Assembly: GCA_903873355.1 (NCBI GenBank)
Contig: CAIQOG010000006.1
Coordinates: 1 to 6,143 of the forward strand
Origin: an uncultured Bacteroidales bacterium
Lineage (GTDB): Bacteria > Bacteroidota > Bacteroidia > Bacteroidales > Paludibacteraceae
DNA: 6,143 bases
Reading direction: 5' to 3'
Within the stretch, counting starts at the first letter, position 1. Every line of letters starts with the position of its first letter. The notes under the pieces are model-generated. The model saw only the letters and a program-made list of their open reading frames with translations, searched no databases and had not been told where the DNA came from. Positions 1 through 5,587 of the stretch are shown here, one piece after another. The translations under genes were made by a program, and so were the position numbers.

Positions 1-555
1 TACACTTCACCCTATAAATTCTTCCAGTTCTGGCTCAACGTGAGTGATGCCGATGCCGAAAAATATATCAAGATTTTTACCGCTATCGACAAAAATGAAA
101 TTGAAAATCTGGTAGCAGAACATGTTCAGGCACCACACATACGAATTCTCCAAAAACGATTGGCTCAGGAAGTAACCGTGATGGTTCACTCAGAAGAAGA
201 TTATCAGGCTGCTGTAGAAGCATCGAATATTTTATTTGGCAATTCCACTTCTGAAGCACTGAAAAAACTTGATGAAGAAACATTACTGGCCGTTTTCGAT
301 GGCGTTCCGCAGTTCCATTTTTCAAAATCAATATTATCTGCAGGTGTGAAAACTATTGATTTACTAACCGAAACAGCAGCTGTTTTCCCATCGAAAGGCG
401 AAATGCGTAAACTTGTACAATCGGGTGGTGTAAGTATAAATAAAGAAAAGCTCGAAAATCAGGACGAAGTGCTTGGTGAGGATAAACTATTGAATGGTAA
501 ATATCTGTTGGTACAGAAAGGCAAAAAGAATTACTTCCTATTGATAGCCGAATAA
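1..555 (+). CDS. tyrS: tyrosyl-tRNA synthetase, C-terminal part (5' end outside window)
   Basis: This is the 3' part of a class I aminoacyl-tRNA synthetase that charges tRNA-Tyr with tyrosine in the cytoplasm. The frame is open from base 1, so the gene begins upstream; 184 codons are visible, a little under half of a usual TyrRS of about 430 residues. The first visible residues, [12 protein letters not shown], are the segment that in this family follows shortly after the KMSKS-like (KFGKS) loop, which lies just outside the window. A helical anticodon-binding region follows, with family-typical [15 protein letters not shown] and ASNILFG. The end, from about visible residue 129 ([20 protein letters not shown]), is an S4 RNA-binding domain that grips tRNA. 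The stop is TAA at 553-555. An internal ATG-like GTG start at 40 is not real, because homology continues upstream of it. The family call is firm. Confidence 0.95.
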   Translation, partial: YTSPYKFFQFWLNVSDADAEKYIKIFTAIDKNEIENLVAEHVQAPHIRILQKRLAQEVTVMVHSEEDYQAAVEASNILFGNSTSEALKKLDEETLLAVFDGVPQFHFSKSILSAGVKTIDLLTETAAVFPSKGEMRKLVQSGGVSINKEKLENQDEVLGEDKLLNGKYLLVQKGKKNYFLLIAE

Positions 556-569
556 GTAAGATTGGTTGT

Positions 570-590
570 TTTTGGAATAATTTTCCAAAA
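570..590 (+). terminator. weak hairpin after tyrS
   Basis: An 8-bp perfect inverted repeat, TTTTGGAA (570-577) and TTCCAAAA (583-590) with a 5-base loop, lies 15 bases after the tyrS stop. It is AT-rich and lacks a clean T-run afterwards (cagttttggg follows), so it is at best a weak or factor-assisted terminator. It ends just upstream of the tRNA promoter -33 box, so it could instead be part of that promoter's upstream region. Confidence 0.35.
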
Positions 591-593
591 CAG

Positions 594-624
594 TTTTGGG
601 AAAAAGAAAAAAAGCGTATCTTTG
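594..624 (+). promoter_or_regulatory. Bacteroidota-type promoter of the first tRNA-Gln gene
   Basis: TTTTG at 594-598 serves as the -33 element and TATCTTTG at 617-624 is an exact match to the Bacteroidota -7 consensus TAnnTTTG. The spacing of 18 bases is in the normal range for the primary sigma factor of this phylum. Transcription would start around 630, about 20 bases before the tRNA at 653. The assignment rests on motif and spacing only. Confidence 0.8.
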
Positions 625-652
625 CACCGCTTTAGAAATAAAGCCCAACGAT

Positions 653-723
653 TGTCTCATGGTGTAATGGTAGCACTGCAGTTTTTGGTTCTGCCTGACC
701 AGGTTCGAGTCCTGGTGAGACAA
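653..723 (+). tRNA. tRNA-Gln, anticodon TTG
   Basis: A 71-base cloverleaf can be drawn by hand. The acceptor stem TGTCTCA (653-659) pairs fully with TGAGACA (716-722), with A723 as discriminator. A short D arm GTG/CAC (662-664 with 674-676) encloses AATGGTAG. The anticodon stem GCAG (678-681) pairs with CTGC (691-694), and the anticodon TTG lies at 685-687. The T stem CCAGG/CCTGG encloses TTCGAGT. The anticodon UUG reads CAA and, by wobble, CAG (glutamine). The weak U1-A72 first pair followed by G2-C71 is a known glutamine identity feature. The 3' CCA is not encoded (CAA follows), so it must be added enzymatically. Position 31-39 would be a U-U apposition (682 and 690). Confidence 0.95.
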
Positions 724-735
724 CAAAAAACCACT

Positions 736-772
736 ACGGTTGAAATTCAGGAATGAGTTTCAACCGTTTTTT
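736..772 (+). terminator. intrinsic terminator of the first tRNA-Gln gene
   Basis: A continuous 14-bp hairpin runs from 736 to 767: CGGTTGAAA (737-745) pairs with TTTCAACCG (758-766), extended outward by A-T and inward by one T-G wobble and TCA/TGA, closed by a GGAA tetraloop of the GNRA type (750-753). A run of six T (767-772) follows. This is a textbook Rho-independent terminator 13 bases after the tRNA, so the first tRNA gene is probably a single transcription unit. Confidence 0.9.
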
Positions 773-782
773 CAATAAATAC

Positions 783-813
783 TTTGTCAGATTCAAAAAT
801 TTATGTAATTTTG
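783..813 (+). promoter_or_regulatory. Bacteroidota-type promoter of the second tRNA-Gln gene
   Basis: TTTG at 783-786 (-33 element) and TAATTTTG at 806-813 (exact TAnnTTTG -7 box) are separated by 19 bases. The expected start of transcription is near 819-821, about 14 bases before the tRNA at 834. It lies directly behind the terminator of the first tRNA, which supports independent expression of the two genes. Confidence 0.8.
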
Positions 814-833
814 ACGTCCCAAAGGTAAAATTC

Positions 834-904
834 TGTCTCATGGTGTAATGGTAGCACTGCAGTTTCTGGATCTGCCTGTCAAGGTTCGAATCCTTGTGAG
901 ACAA
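834..904 (+). tRNA. tRNA-Gln, anticodon CTG
   Basis: This 71-base gene matches the upstream tRNA-Gln at 65 of 71 positions. It keeps the same acceptor stem (TGTCTCA 834-840 with TGAGACA 897-903), discriminator A904, D arm and anticodon stem. The anticodon is CTG at 866-868, which reads only CAG. The other changes are T to A in the anticodon loop (870), one variable-loop base, one T-loop base, and a paired T-stem change (C-G to A-T, giving CAAGG/CCTTG) that keeps the stem intact. CCA is not encoded. The gene arose by duplication of its neighbour or the reverse, with an anticodon change. Confidence 0.95.
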
Positions 905-910
905 CAAAAA

Positions 911-946
911 CCTGCTGTAAATAATTGATTTACAGCAGGTTTTTTT
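911..946. terminator. intrinsic terminator after the second tRNA-Gln, probably bidirectional
   Basis: A 12-bp perfect hairpin, CCTGCTGTAAAT (911-922) and ATTTACAGCAGG (928-939) with a 5-base loop, is followed by T at 940-946. On the other side an A-run (906-910) would give a U-run for transcripts arriving on the - strand, from the convergent nuclease gene whose stop is at 969-971. The same hairpin can therefore end both transcripts. Confidence 0.9.
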
Positions 947-968
947 ATTTGTTTATTTTACATATTCC

Positions 969-2012
969 TCAATGCCGAACTACAAATTTATCAGTTATGC
1001 GGGTAGATTCGGTGTATACAGTCAGCACATACAGCCCGTTTTGAAGTTGATCGACAGACAAGGTTGTGTCGGCCGACAATTTACCATTCTGTACTAAAAT
1101 ACCACTTAGATTATAAATGTTATAAGTGGTCGTAGTAGGATTTTTTACCATAACTTTCAGGAATGTATGAGCCGGACTTGGATAAGTTGTAAATGAAATG
1201 GTTTTCCATGCTTTGCCCACGTATTTCCCCCAAATGTATTCTGCAAATTCAGGGTAATCTACAAACGGATTACGATTTCCCTGAAGTTTGTACACTGCAT
1301 TATTCCTGTTTATTTCCTTTAAACTTACAGGGTCTTGTCGGTGCCATTTTAACAGCAAAGCAATAGCTCTATCTTTGAAAACCGGATATGTTCCTCCCTG
1401 TATCATTATCCCTCCGAGGCTTGTCCATCCCGAAAAATTTTCGTAGCACGTAACCATATACATATAATCACGGGCAAAATCGCCTTTGTACTCATCATTA
1501 GGTTCAAATACCGAGCAAGTGGGCGAATAAGTGTTCGAAACTCCTACTTTTACAAAGTTATTAAACGCCATTGTTCCAGTCACCTCGCCGAGTGGAAAAT
1601 TAGATTTAGCCATATTGGCATCATAATCAGATGGATACAAATTATGTAAATCAGTTCCCATCGGACTGGTATTTACAGTTGCAGAAGTAATGCCAAACCA
1701 ACTTTTGGGTAATGAATGTTCTCTGTTCAATCCGTTCCAACTCGAACGTTGATAGGTTGAATACATATCCCAAAAATAACCATTCGGATAATCTAATGCA
1801 TTCGGATACCAGTCTGTTTGCTGAAAGTAAGTACTCGACGAGTAATACTCCAGTTGTGTATGAGGATTTATTATATGGTATAGGGCAGTCTTCAGTTCTG
1901 CACTAGCTTTACCATTGGCATTATTGTAATAACCGGTTGGAATCTGTGAATCGGCAAGTGTTGTAAAGAATAACAACATAAAAAACAGTTGTATTCTACA
2001 TTTTTGGAACAT
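969..2012 (-). CDS. secreted endonuclease I family nuclease with T9SS C-terminal sorting domain
   Basis: The product is predicted to be a metal-dependent, non-specific nuclease of the endonuclease I (EndA/Vvn) family, exported from the cell. Taking the ATG at 2010-2012 gives 347 residues. Residues 1-22 are a signal peptide: basic MFQKCR, hydrophobic LFFMLLFF, and a likely cut after ADS. The nuclease core carries REHSLP (97-102), GTDLHNLYPSD (119-129) and SNFPLGEV (137-144). By comparison with Vibrio Vvn, E98 and N133 would bind the metal and H99 would be the general base. A later conserved block is WHRQDPVSLKEINRN. From about residue 275, YPSPA, a G-rich beta region, NGLYVLTV and a terminal KFVV form a type A T9SS sorting domain, so the protein should cross the outer membrane. 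A longer TTG start at 2045 lies inside a promoter -7 box and is rejected. No Shine-Dalgarno is visible. The likely role is digestion of external DNA for nutrients or biofilm turnover, an inference. Confidence 0.9.
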   Translation of the reverse strand: MFQKCRIQLFFMLLFFTTLADSQIPTGYYNNANGKASAELKTALYHIINPHTQLEYYSSSTYFQQTDWYPNALDYPNGYFWDMYSTYQRSSWNGLNREHSLPKSWFGITSATVNTSPMGTDLHNLYPSDYDANMAKSNFPLGEVTGTMAFNNFVKVGVSNTYSPTCSVFEPNDEYKGDFARDYMYMVTCYENFSGWTSLGGIMIQGGTYPVFKDRAIALLLKWHRQDPVSLKEINRNNAVYKLQGNRNPFVDYPEFAEYIWGKYVGKAWKTISFTTYPSPAHTFLKVMVKNPTTTTYNIYNLSGILVQNGKLSADTTLSVDQLQNGLYVLTVYTESTRITDKFVVRH

Positions 2013-2042
2013 ATCAGAAATATTTTTGGATTTTTTAGCCTG

Positions 2043-2079
2043 CAAATGTACAAATTATTATGACTGGTAATATCAACAA
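2043..2079 (-). promoter_or_regulatory. promoter of the secreted nuclease gene
   Basis: Read on the - strand, TACATTTG (complement of 2043-2050) is an exact TAnnTTTG -7 box. TTG triplets at the complement of 2074-2076 and 2077-2079 can act as the -33 element, with spacing of 23 bases, the long end of the usual range. Transcription would begin around 2036, leaving a leader of about 25 bases before the ATG at 2012. This placement argues against the TTG start at 2045, which would be upstream of the transcript. Confidence 0.65.
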
Positions 2080-2126
2080 ACCTTTAAAAAAGCATATTAA
2101 ATAGATATTCATTCAGCAATTCAGAT

Positions 2127-2161
2127 AAAAAAATCCGCTTAATCGAATAGATAAAGCGGAT
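2127..2161 (-). terminator. intrinsic terminator of the CoA-transferase gene
   Basis: ATCCGCTT (2133-2140) and AAGCGGAT (2154-2161) form an 8-bp stem, with an inner ATC/GAT extension around a 5-base loop. On the - strand the hairpin is followed by a run of T (complement of the A-run 2127-2133). It lies 22 bases beyond the stop of the CoA-transferase gene. An A-rich flank on the other side (2162-2168) strengthens the pairing. Confidence 0.85.
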
Positions 2162-2183
2162 AAAAAAAGTGTTTTTATATATC

Positions 2184-3689
2184 CTATTTGTAATTATCCC
2201 AGTTTGTGGTAAGCATTGAGCCGGTTTTAATAAACTCACTATGCATCCCAAAGCAGGCATGAAGGTTAGTTGGTGTATGACAAGGGCCTGACAACGCTAA
2301 ATAGTCGGTCAACATTTGTTTGTATTCAGGTGCAACACAGTTTTCGATAATTTCCTCTGCACGTTGAATTGGTGATTTTCCACGCAGATCGGCTACTCCG
2401 TGTTCGGTAATAATGATATTCACCGAGTGCTCGTTTTGGTCAACGTGCGTAACCATTGGCACAATAGCGCTGATATCACCTTTTTTAGCTGTTGAAGGAG
2501 TTGTGAAAATCGAAATGTAAGCACTACGGGTAAAGTCGGCAGATCCACCAATTCCGTTCATCATTTTCGAACCCAACACGTGAGTACTGTTTACATTTCC
2601 GAAAATATCAGCTTCAAGAGCAGTATTGATGGTTATCAAACCTAATCGGCGAGCCAACTCCGGGCTATTAGACATTTCCTGCGGACGAAGAACAATTTTA
2701 TCGCGGAAGAATTCCAGATCTTCATATATCGCTTTCAGTACAGGAGTTGTGATAGTCAGCGAACAACCACTTGCAAAACGAATTTTGCCGTTGCGTAACA
2801 ATTCAATGACCGAATCCTGAATTACTTCAGTGTACATTTCGAAAGTAGGAATTTCAGGGTTTGTCCCCAACGAAGCCATTACTGCATTGGCAATATTTCC
2901 AACACCCGACTGAATTGGTAGAAACTCTTTTGGAATACGACCTGATTTAATCTCGTTTGCCAGGAAGCTGGCCACATTCTGACCAATTTTATCAGTAACT
3001 TCGTCGGTAGGTGTAAAACCAGCAACTTCATCATCACGATGCGTTTCCACAACACACAATATCTTCTTTGGATCAACTTTTACATACGGAACACCCATTC
3101 TGTCAGAAGGTGTCAGCAAAGTCATTGGTAAACGATGAGGTGGATCAGCCGGTTCAAAAATATCGTGAAAACCTCGTAATTCTTTTGGATGATTGAGATT
3201 CCATTCTAAAATGATATGATCAGCCAATCCCGCAATCGTTGGCGAAATTCCAACCCCGGTTGTCAATATCAATTCTCCATCAACAGTAAAATCACAAACT
3301 TCGAGAATAGCAAATTTTGGTTTTGGCATAAACCCGAATCGCAAGTGTGGTGCAATTGACGATAAATGCATATCAAAATAAGGTGCGCGTTCTGTATTCA
3401 ATGCTGAGCGTAAATCCTTGTTGGACTGATACGGAGTGCGGAATAATATGGCGTTGGCACGGGCTAAAGCACCATCCAGTGAGTCGCCGGTAGAAGCTCC
3501 GGTATACATTCCAATTTTAAATTCTTTTCCTTCGGCGTGAAAAGCTTCTGCACGTTTGGCAATAGCTGTTGGCACTTCTTTCGGGCATCCGGCAGGCGTA
3601 AAACCACTAAAACCGATAATGTCTCCATCATTTACATAACTTGCAGCCTCTTCAGCACTTACAAACTTATACGTTTCCTGTAATGTCAT
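2184..3689 (-). CDS. acetyl-CoA hydrolase / succinyl-CoA:acetate CoA-transferase family protein
   Basis: The 501-residue cytoplasmic enzyme belongs to the class I CoA-transferases of the acetyl-CoA hydrolase family, as AarC and Cat1. The likely reaction is succinyl-CoA + acetate to succinate + acetyl-CoA (or reverse), linking acetate to the citric acid cycle or succinate fermentation. The length is typical. Visible landmarks are a glycine-rich N-terminal GFSGFTPAGCPKEVP (26-40), SGVGNIANAV (261-270, oxyanion region), YTEV with E288 as the expected catalytic glutamate that forms the CoA thioester, SNSPE with N341, and GIGGSADF (379-386) with G382. These match AarC E294, N347 and G388 at a constant offset of six, recalled from memory. 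ITEHGVADLRG (427-437) is another family signature. The start at ATG 3687-3689 is preceded by A-rich CAAATAAA. Promoter and terminator flank it, so it is probably monocistronic. Sequence alone does not separate transferase from hydrolase activity. Confidence 0.93.
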   Translation of the reverse strand: MTLQETYKFVSAEEAASYVNDGDIIGFSGFTPAGCPKEVPTAIAKRAEAFHAEGKEFKIGMYTGASTGDSLDGALARANAILFRTPYQSNKDLRSALNTERAPYFDMHLSSIAPHLRFGFMPKPKFAILEVCDFTVDGELILTTGVGISPTIAGLADHIILEWNLNHPKELRGFHDIFEPADPPHRLPMTLLTPSDRMGVPYVKVDPKKILCVVETHRDDEVAGFTPTDEVTDKIGQNVASFLANEIKSGRIPKEFLPIQSGVGNIANAVMASLGTNPEIPTFEMYTEVIQDSVIELLRNGKIRFASGCSLTITTPVLKAIYEDLEFFRDKIVLRPQEMSNSPELARRLGLITINTALEADIFGNVNSTHVLGSKMMNGIGGSADFTRSAYISIFTTPSTAKKGDISAIVPMVTHVDQNEHSVNIIITEHGVADLRGKSPIQRAEEIIENCVAPEYKQMLTDYLALSGPCHTPTNLHACFGMHSEFIKTGSMLTTNWDNYK

Positions 3690-3739
3690 TTTATTTGAGA
3701 AAATTAGGTGAGTGAATCATAAATTTTTCATTTCGACCG

Positions 3740-3747
3740 CAAAATTA
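3740..3747 (-). promoter_or_regulatory. -7 box of the CoA-transferase promoter
   Basis: The complement of 3740-3747 is TAATTTTG, an exact TAnnTTTG element. It would place the transcript start near 3733 and give a leader of about 45 bases before the ATG at 3689. No clear TTG -33 element lies 17-23 bases further upstream, so the promoter may be weak, activator-dependent or depend on the -7 box alone. Confidence 0.6.
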
Positions 3748-3995
3748 CCAAATAAATTCCGTTTGTCTATGGAAAAACGGGACTAATTAGAGAAATATTT
3801 CATTAATTATTTTCGGGTTACGAAATGTCAAATATTTGGAAATAAATTTATAATTCATAATGGTTTTACTGTGATAAATTACAAAAAGAAAGCAATTCTT
3901 AGAATAAACCCTAATAGTCATAATCTGACAAAAATCTTATTTAGCATTTTCTTAAAATAATAAGCATTTCAAACCGTTATTTCAAAAAAAATACG

Positions 3996-4003
3996 GATAT
4001 TTG
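3996..4003 (+). promoter_or_regulatory. candidate -7 box of the pepD promoter
   Basis: GATATTTG differs from TAnnTTTG only at its first base and is followed by CA, as often seen in this phylum. It lies 47 bases before the pepD ATG. No TTG -33 element is visible at the expected distance (the region is TTATTTC and A-rich). It is the best candidate in this region but not a full match. Confidence 0.4.
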
Positions 4004-4050
4004 CAGGAAATAAAATTCGAATAATTATTCAAATAAATCAATAATAAAGT

Positions 4051-5514
4051 ATGAATACGACTGATATTCGTCAATTGGAGCCTAAAGCTCTCTGGCAAAA
4101 TTTTTACTCACTGACTCAAGTTCCACGTCCGTCTCACAAAAAGGAAGAAATCGGTGCTTTTCTGGAAAACTTCGGTAAATCGCTCGGACTGGAAACCCTC
4201 CGAGATGAAATAGGCAATGTTTTGGTGCGCAAACCTGCAACTCCGGGCATGGAGAACCTCAAAGGAGTTATTCTTCAGGCTCATATGGATATGGTACCAC
4301 AAAAAAACAGCAATGTGAATCACAATTTTCAAACCGACCCGATTGATGCCTATATTGACGGTGATTGGGTAACCGCTCGTGACACGACTTTAGGTGCTGA
4401 TAACGGAATCGGGTTGGCTGCTGCCATGTCAATTCTACAATCGTCAGGAGTTCCACATCCTGCCATCGAGATGTTTATCACGGCAGATGAAGAAACCGGA
4501 ATGTTTGGTGCGTTTGGACTTCAACCCAATTTTCTGAAAGGCGATATTTTGATAAATATGGATTCCGAAGATGAAGGCGAGTTGTATGTTGGCTGTGCAG
4601 GTGGAATTGACGCAGACATTATGTTTCGCTACAAAGAAACAGGTATTCCTGAAGGCGATGTGGCATTGAAGGTATCGCTTACCGGACTAAAAGGCGGCCA
4701 CTCGGGTGTGGATATTCACTTACAACGCGCCAATGCCAACAAGTTGATGTTCCGCTTTTTGAAAGAAGCCGTTGCCGATTTGGAAGCTCGCCTGGCATTT
4801 ATCGATGGCGGCAGTTTGCGCAATGCTATTCCGCGTGAAGCATTTGCGGTGATTACTATTCCGGCTGATGGTGTTGACGATATGATTGATTTCGTTCAGG
4901 AATGTGAAGAACTGTTCATCACCGAATATCAAGGCGTTGAAGATAAAATTTCATTTTCCGTTGAACAGGTTAATTTACCAACCGGTTTGATACCCGAAGA
5001 AGTTCAGGATGATTTAATTAATGGCGTAACCGCTTGTCCAAACGGTGTTTCTCGTTTTATTCCCGAATTGCCAACTGTTGTGGAAACTTCTAATAATCTG
5101 GCCATCATCAAATCAGATGGAAGTTCAATTATTGTTCGTTGTCTGATTCGCAGTTCGGTGGAAAGCCGCAAGGAGGAACTGGCTTCGATGGTGGTAAGCG
5201 TATTCTCACTTGCCGGTGCTAAGGTGGATTTAGTTGGAGGTTATCCGGGTTGGAAACCAAACCTGGAATCGCCCATACTGAAAGTTATGAGCAAAGTTTA
5301 CGAAGACAAATTTGGCAAAACACCAAAAGTTATGATTATTCATGCCGGTTTGGAATGTGGAATTCTGGGAACTCATTATCCTAAAATGGATATGATTTAA
5401 TTTGGTCCTACCATTCGTTATCCACATTCACCTGACGAAAAAGTAAACATCGCCACCGTACAGAAATTCTGGGATTACCTGCTTGCTACACTGGAGAATA
5501 TACCAACAAAATAA
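4051..5514 (+). pseudogene. pepD: aminoacyl-histidine dipeptidase (PepD, M20 family) interrupted by an in-frame TAA
   Basis: PepD is a cytoplasmic zinc dipeptidase that cuts Xaa-His and other dipeptides. The open frame from ATG 4051 ends at TAA 5398-5400 after 449 residues, but PepD sequence continues in the same frame for 37 codons to TAA 5512-5514. Without the stop the protein would have 487 residues, close to E. coli PepD (about 485). Expected metal-site residues are present: H78 in QAHMDM, D117 in GADNGIG, E147/E148 in ADEETG and D171 in NMDSED; D80 and E147 would be catalytic. GGHSGVDIH (215-223) starts the lid/dimerisation domain, and HAGLECG (431-437) precedes the break. The last zinc ligand, H459 in YPHSPDE, lies after the stop. 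These positions fit Vibrio PepD H80/D119/E150/D173/H461 at a constant offset of two. The premature product should be inactive. The rest of the frame shows no other damage, so the lesion is recent, a sequencing error, or tolerated. A peptidase gene follows, probably in the same operon. Confidence 0.9.
5398..5514 (+). other. premature stop and orphaned PepD C-terminal coding segment
   Basis: TAA at 5398-5400 sits where PepD proteins have serine in the block MxSxGPTI. A TCA codon differs from TAA by one base. The 37 codons that follow read [16 protein letters not shown], then a C-terminal helix with [13 protein letters not shown], ending at TAA 5512-5514. No start codon or ribosome site begins this piece, so it is unlikely to be made separately. 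The base after the stop is T (TAAT), usually an efficient termination context, which speaks against readthrough. Confidence 0.88.
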
Positions 5515-5517
5515 AAC

Positions 5518-5577
5518 GGGTCTTGCGGTTTAAAACCGCATATATTCAATAACCGCGATTATAAATCGCGAAAACCC
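5518..5577. repeat. two-hairpin palindromic element, REP-like
   Basis: Between pepD and the peptidase gene lie two tandem 7-bp hairpins with 3-base loops: TGCGGTT/AACCGCA (5524-5540, loop TAA) and CGCGATT/AATCGCG (5554-5570, loop ATA). An outer GGGT (5518-5521) can pair with ACCC (5574-5577) to close a three-way junction over both. No T-run follows either hairpin, so this does not look like an intrinsic terminator. GC-rich stems in an AT-rich spacer resemble repetitive extragenic palindromes. Copy number in the genome cannot be judged from one window. Confidence 0.55.
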
Positions 5578-5587
5578 ATAAGAAAAT

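Larger units (their letters stand above)
3690..4050. other. divergent AT-rich intergenic region
   Basis: This 361-base stretch separates the divergent CoA-transferase and pepD genes. It has no convincing ORF or RNA gene. It holds a promoter for each flanking gene near its two ends, two 10-bp perfect palindromes in the middle (GAAATATTTC at 3792-3801 and CAAATATTTG at 3829-3838), and a 12-bp palindrome in the pepD leader (4019-4030). The remaining sequence is strongly A/T rich with no structure I can support. Confidence 0.7.

Noticed and set aside
40..555. Shorter tyrS start at GTG 40
   Set aside because: The frame is open to base 1, and residues before the GTG ([12 protein letters not shown]) are conserved TyrRS sequence, so the gene simply starts outside the window.
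562..756. 64-codon open frame on the + strand
   Set aside because: It runs through the tRNA promoter, the tRNA-Gln gene and into its terminator, so it is a by-product of those elements.
653..904. The repeated tRNA bodies as a mobile element or integration (att) duplication
   Set aside because: Both copies are complete tRNAs with different anticodons, separate promoters and terminators, and no integrase or foreign DNA lies between them.
2626..3076. Small open frames within the CoA-transferase gene on both strands
   Set aside because: They are shadows of a 501-residue gene with conserved catalytic motifs and show no homology or signals of their own.
5350..5430. A frameshift as the cause of the pepD break
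   Set aside because: PepD sequence continues in the same frame on both sides of the TAA, so a single substitution explains it and no insertion or deletion is needed.
5524..5570. The paired hairpins as an intrinsic terminator of pepD
   Set aside because: No run of T follows either hairpin on either strand, unlike the three clear terminators elsewhere in the window.
5524..5570. CRISPR array
   Set aside because: There are only two different palindromes at short spacing, not one repeat with regular unique spacers.
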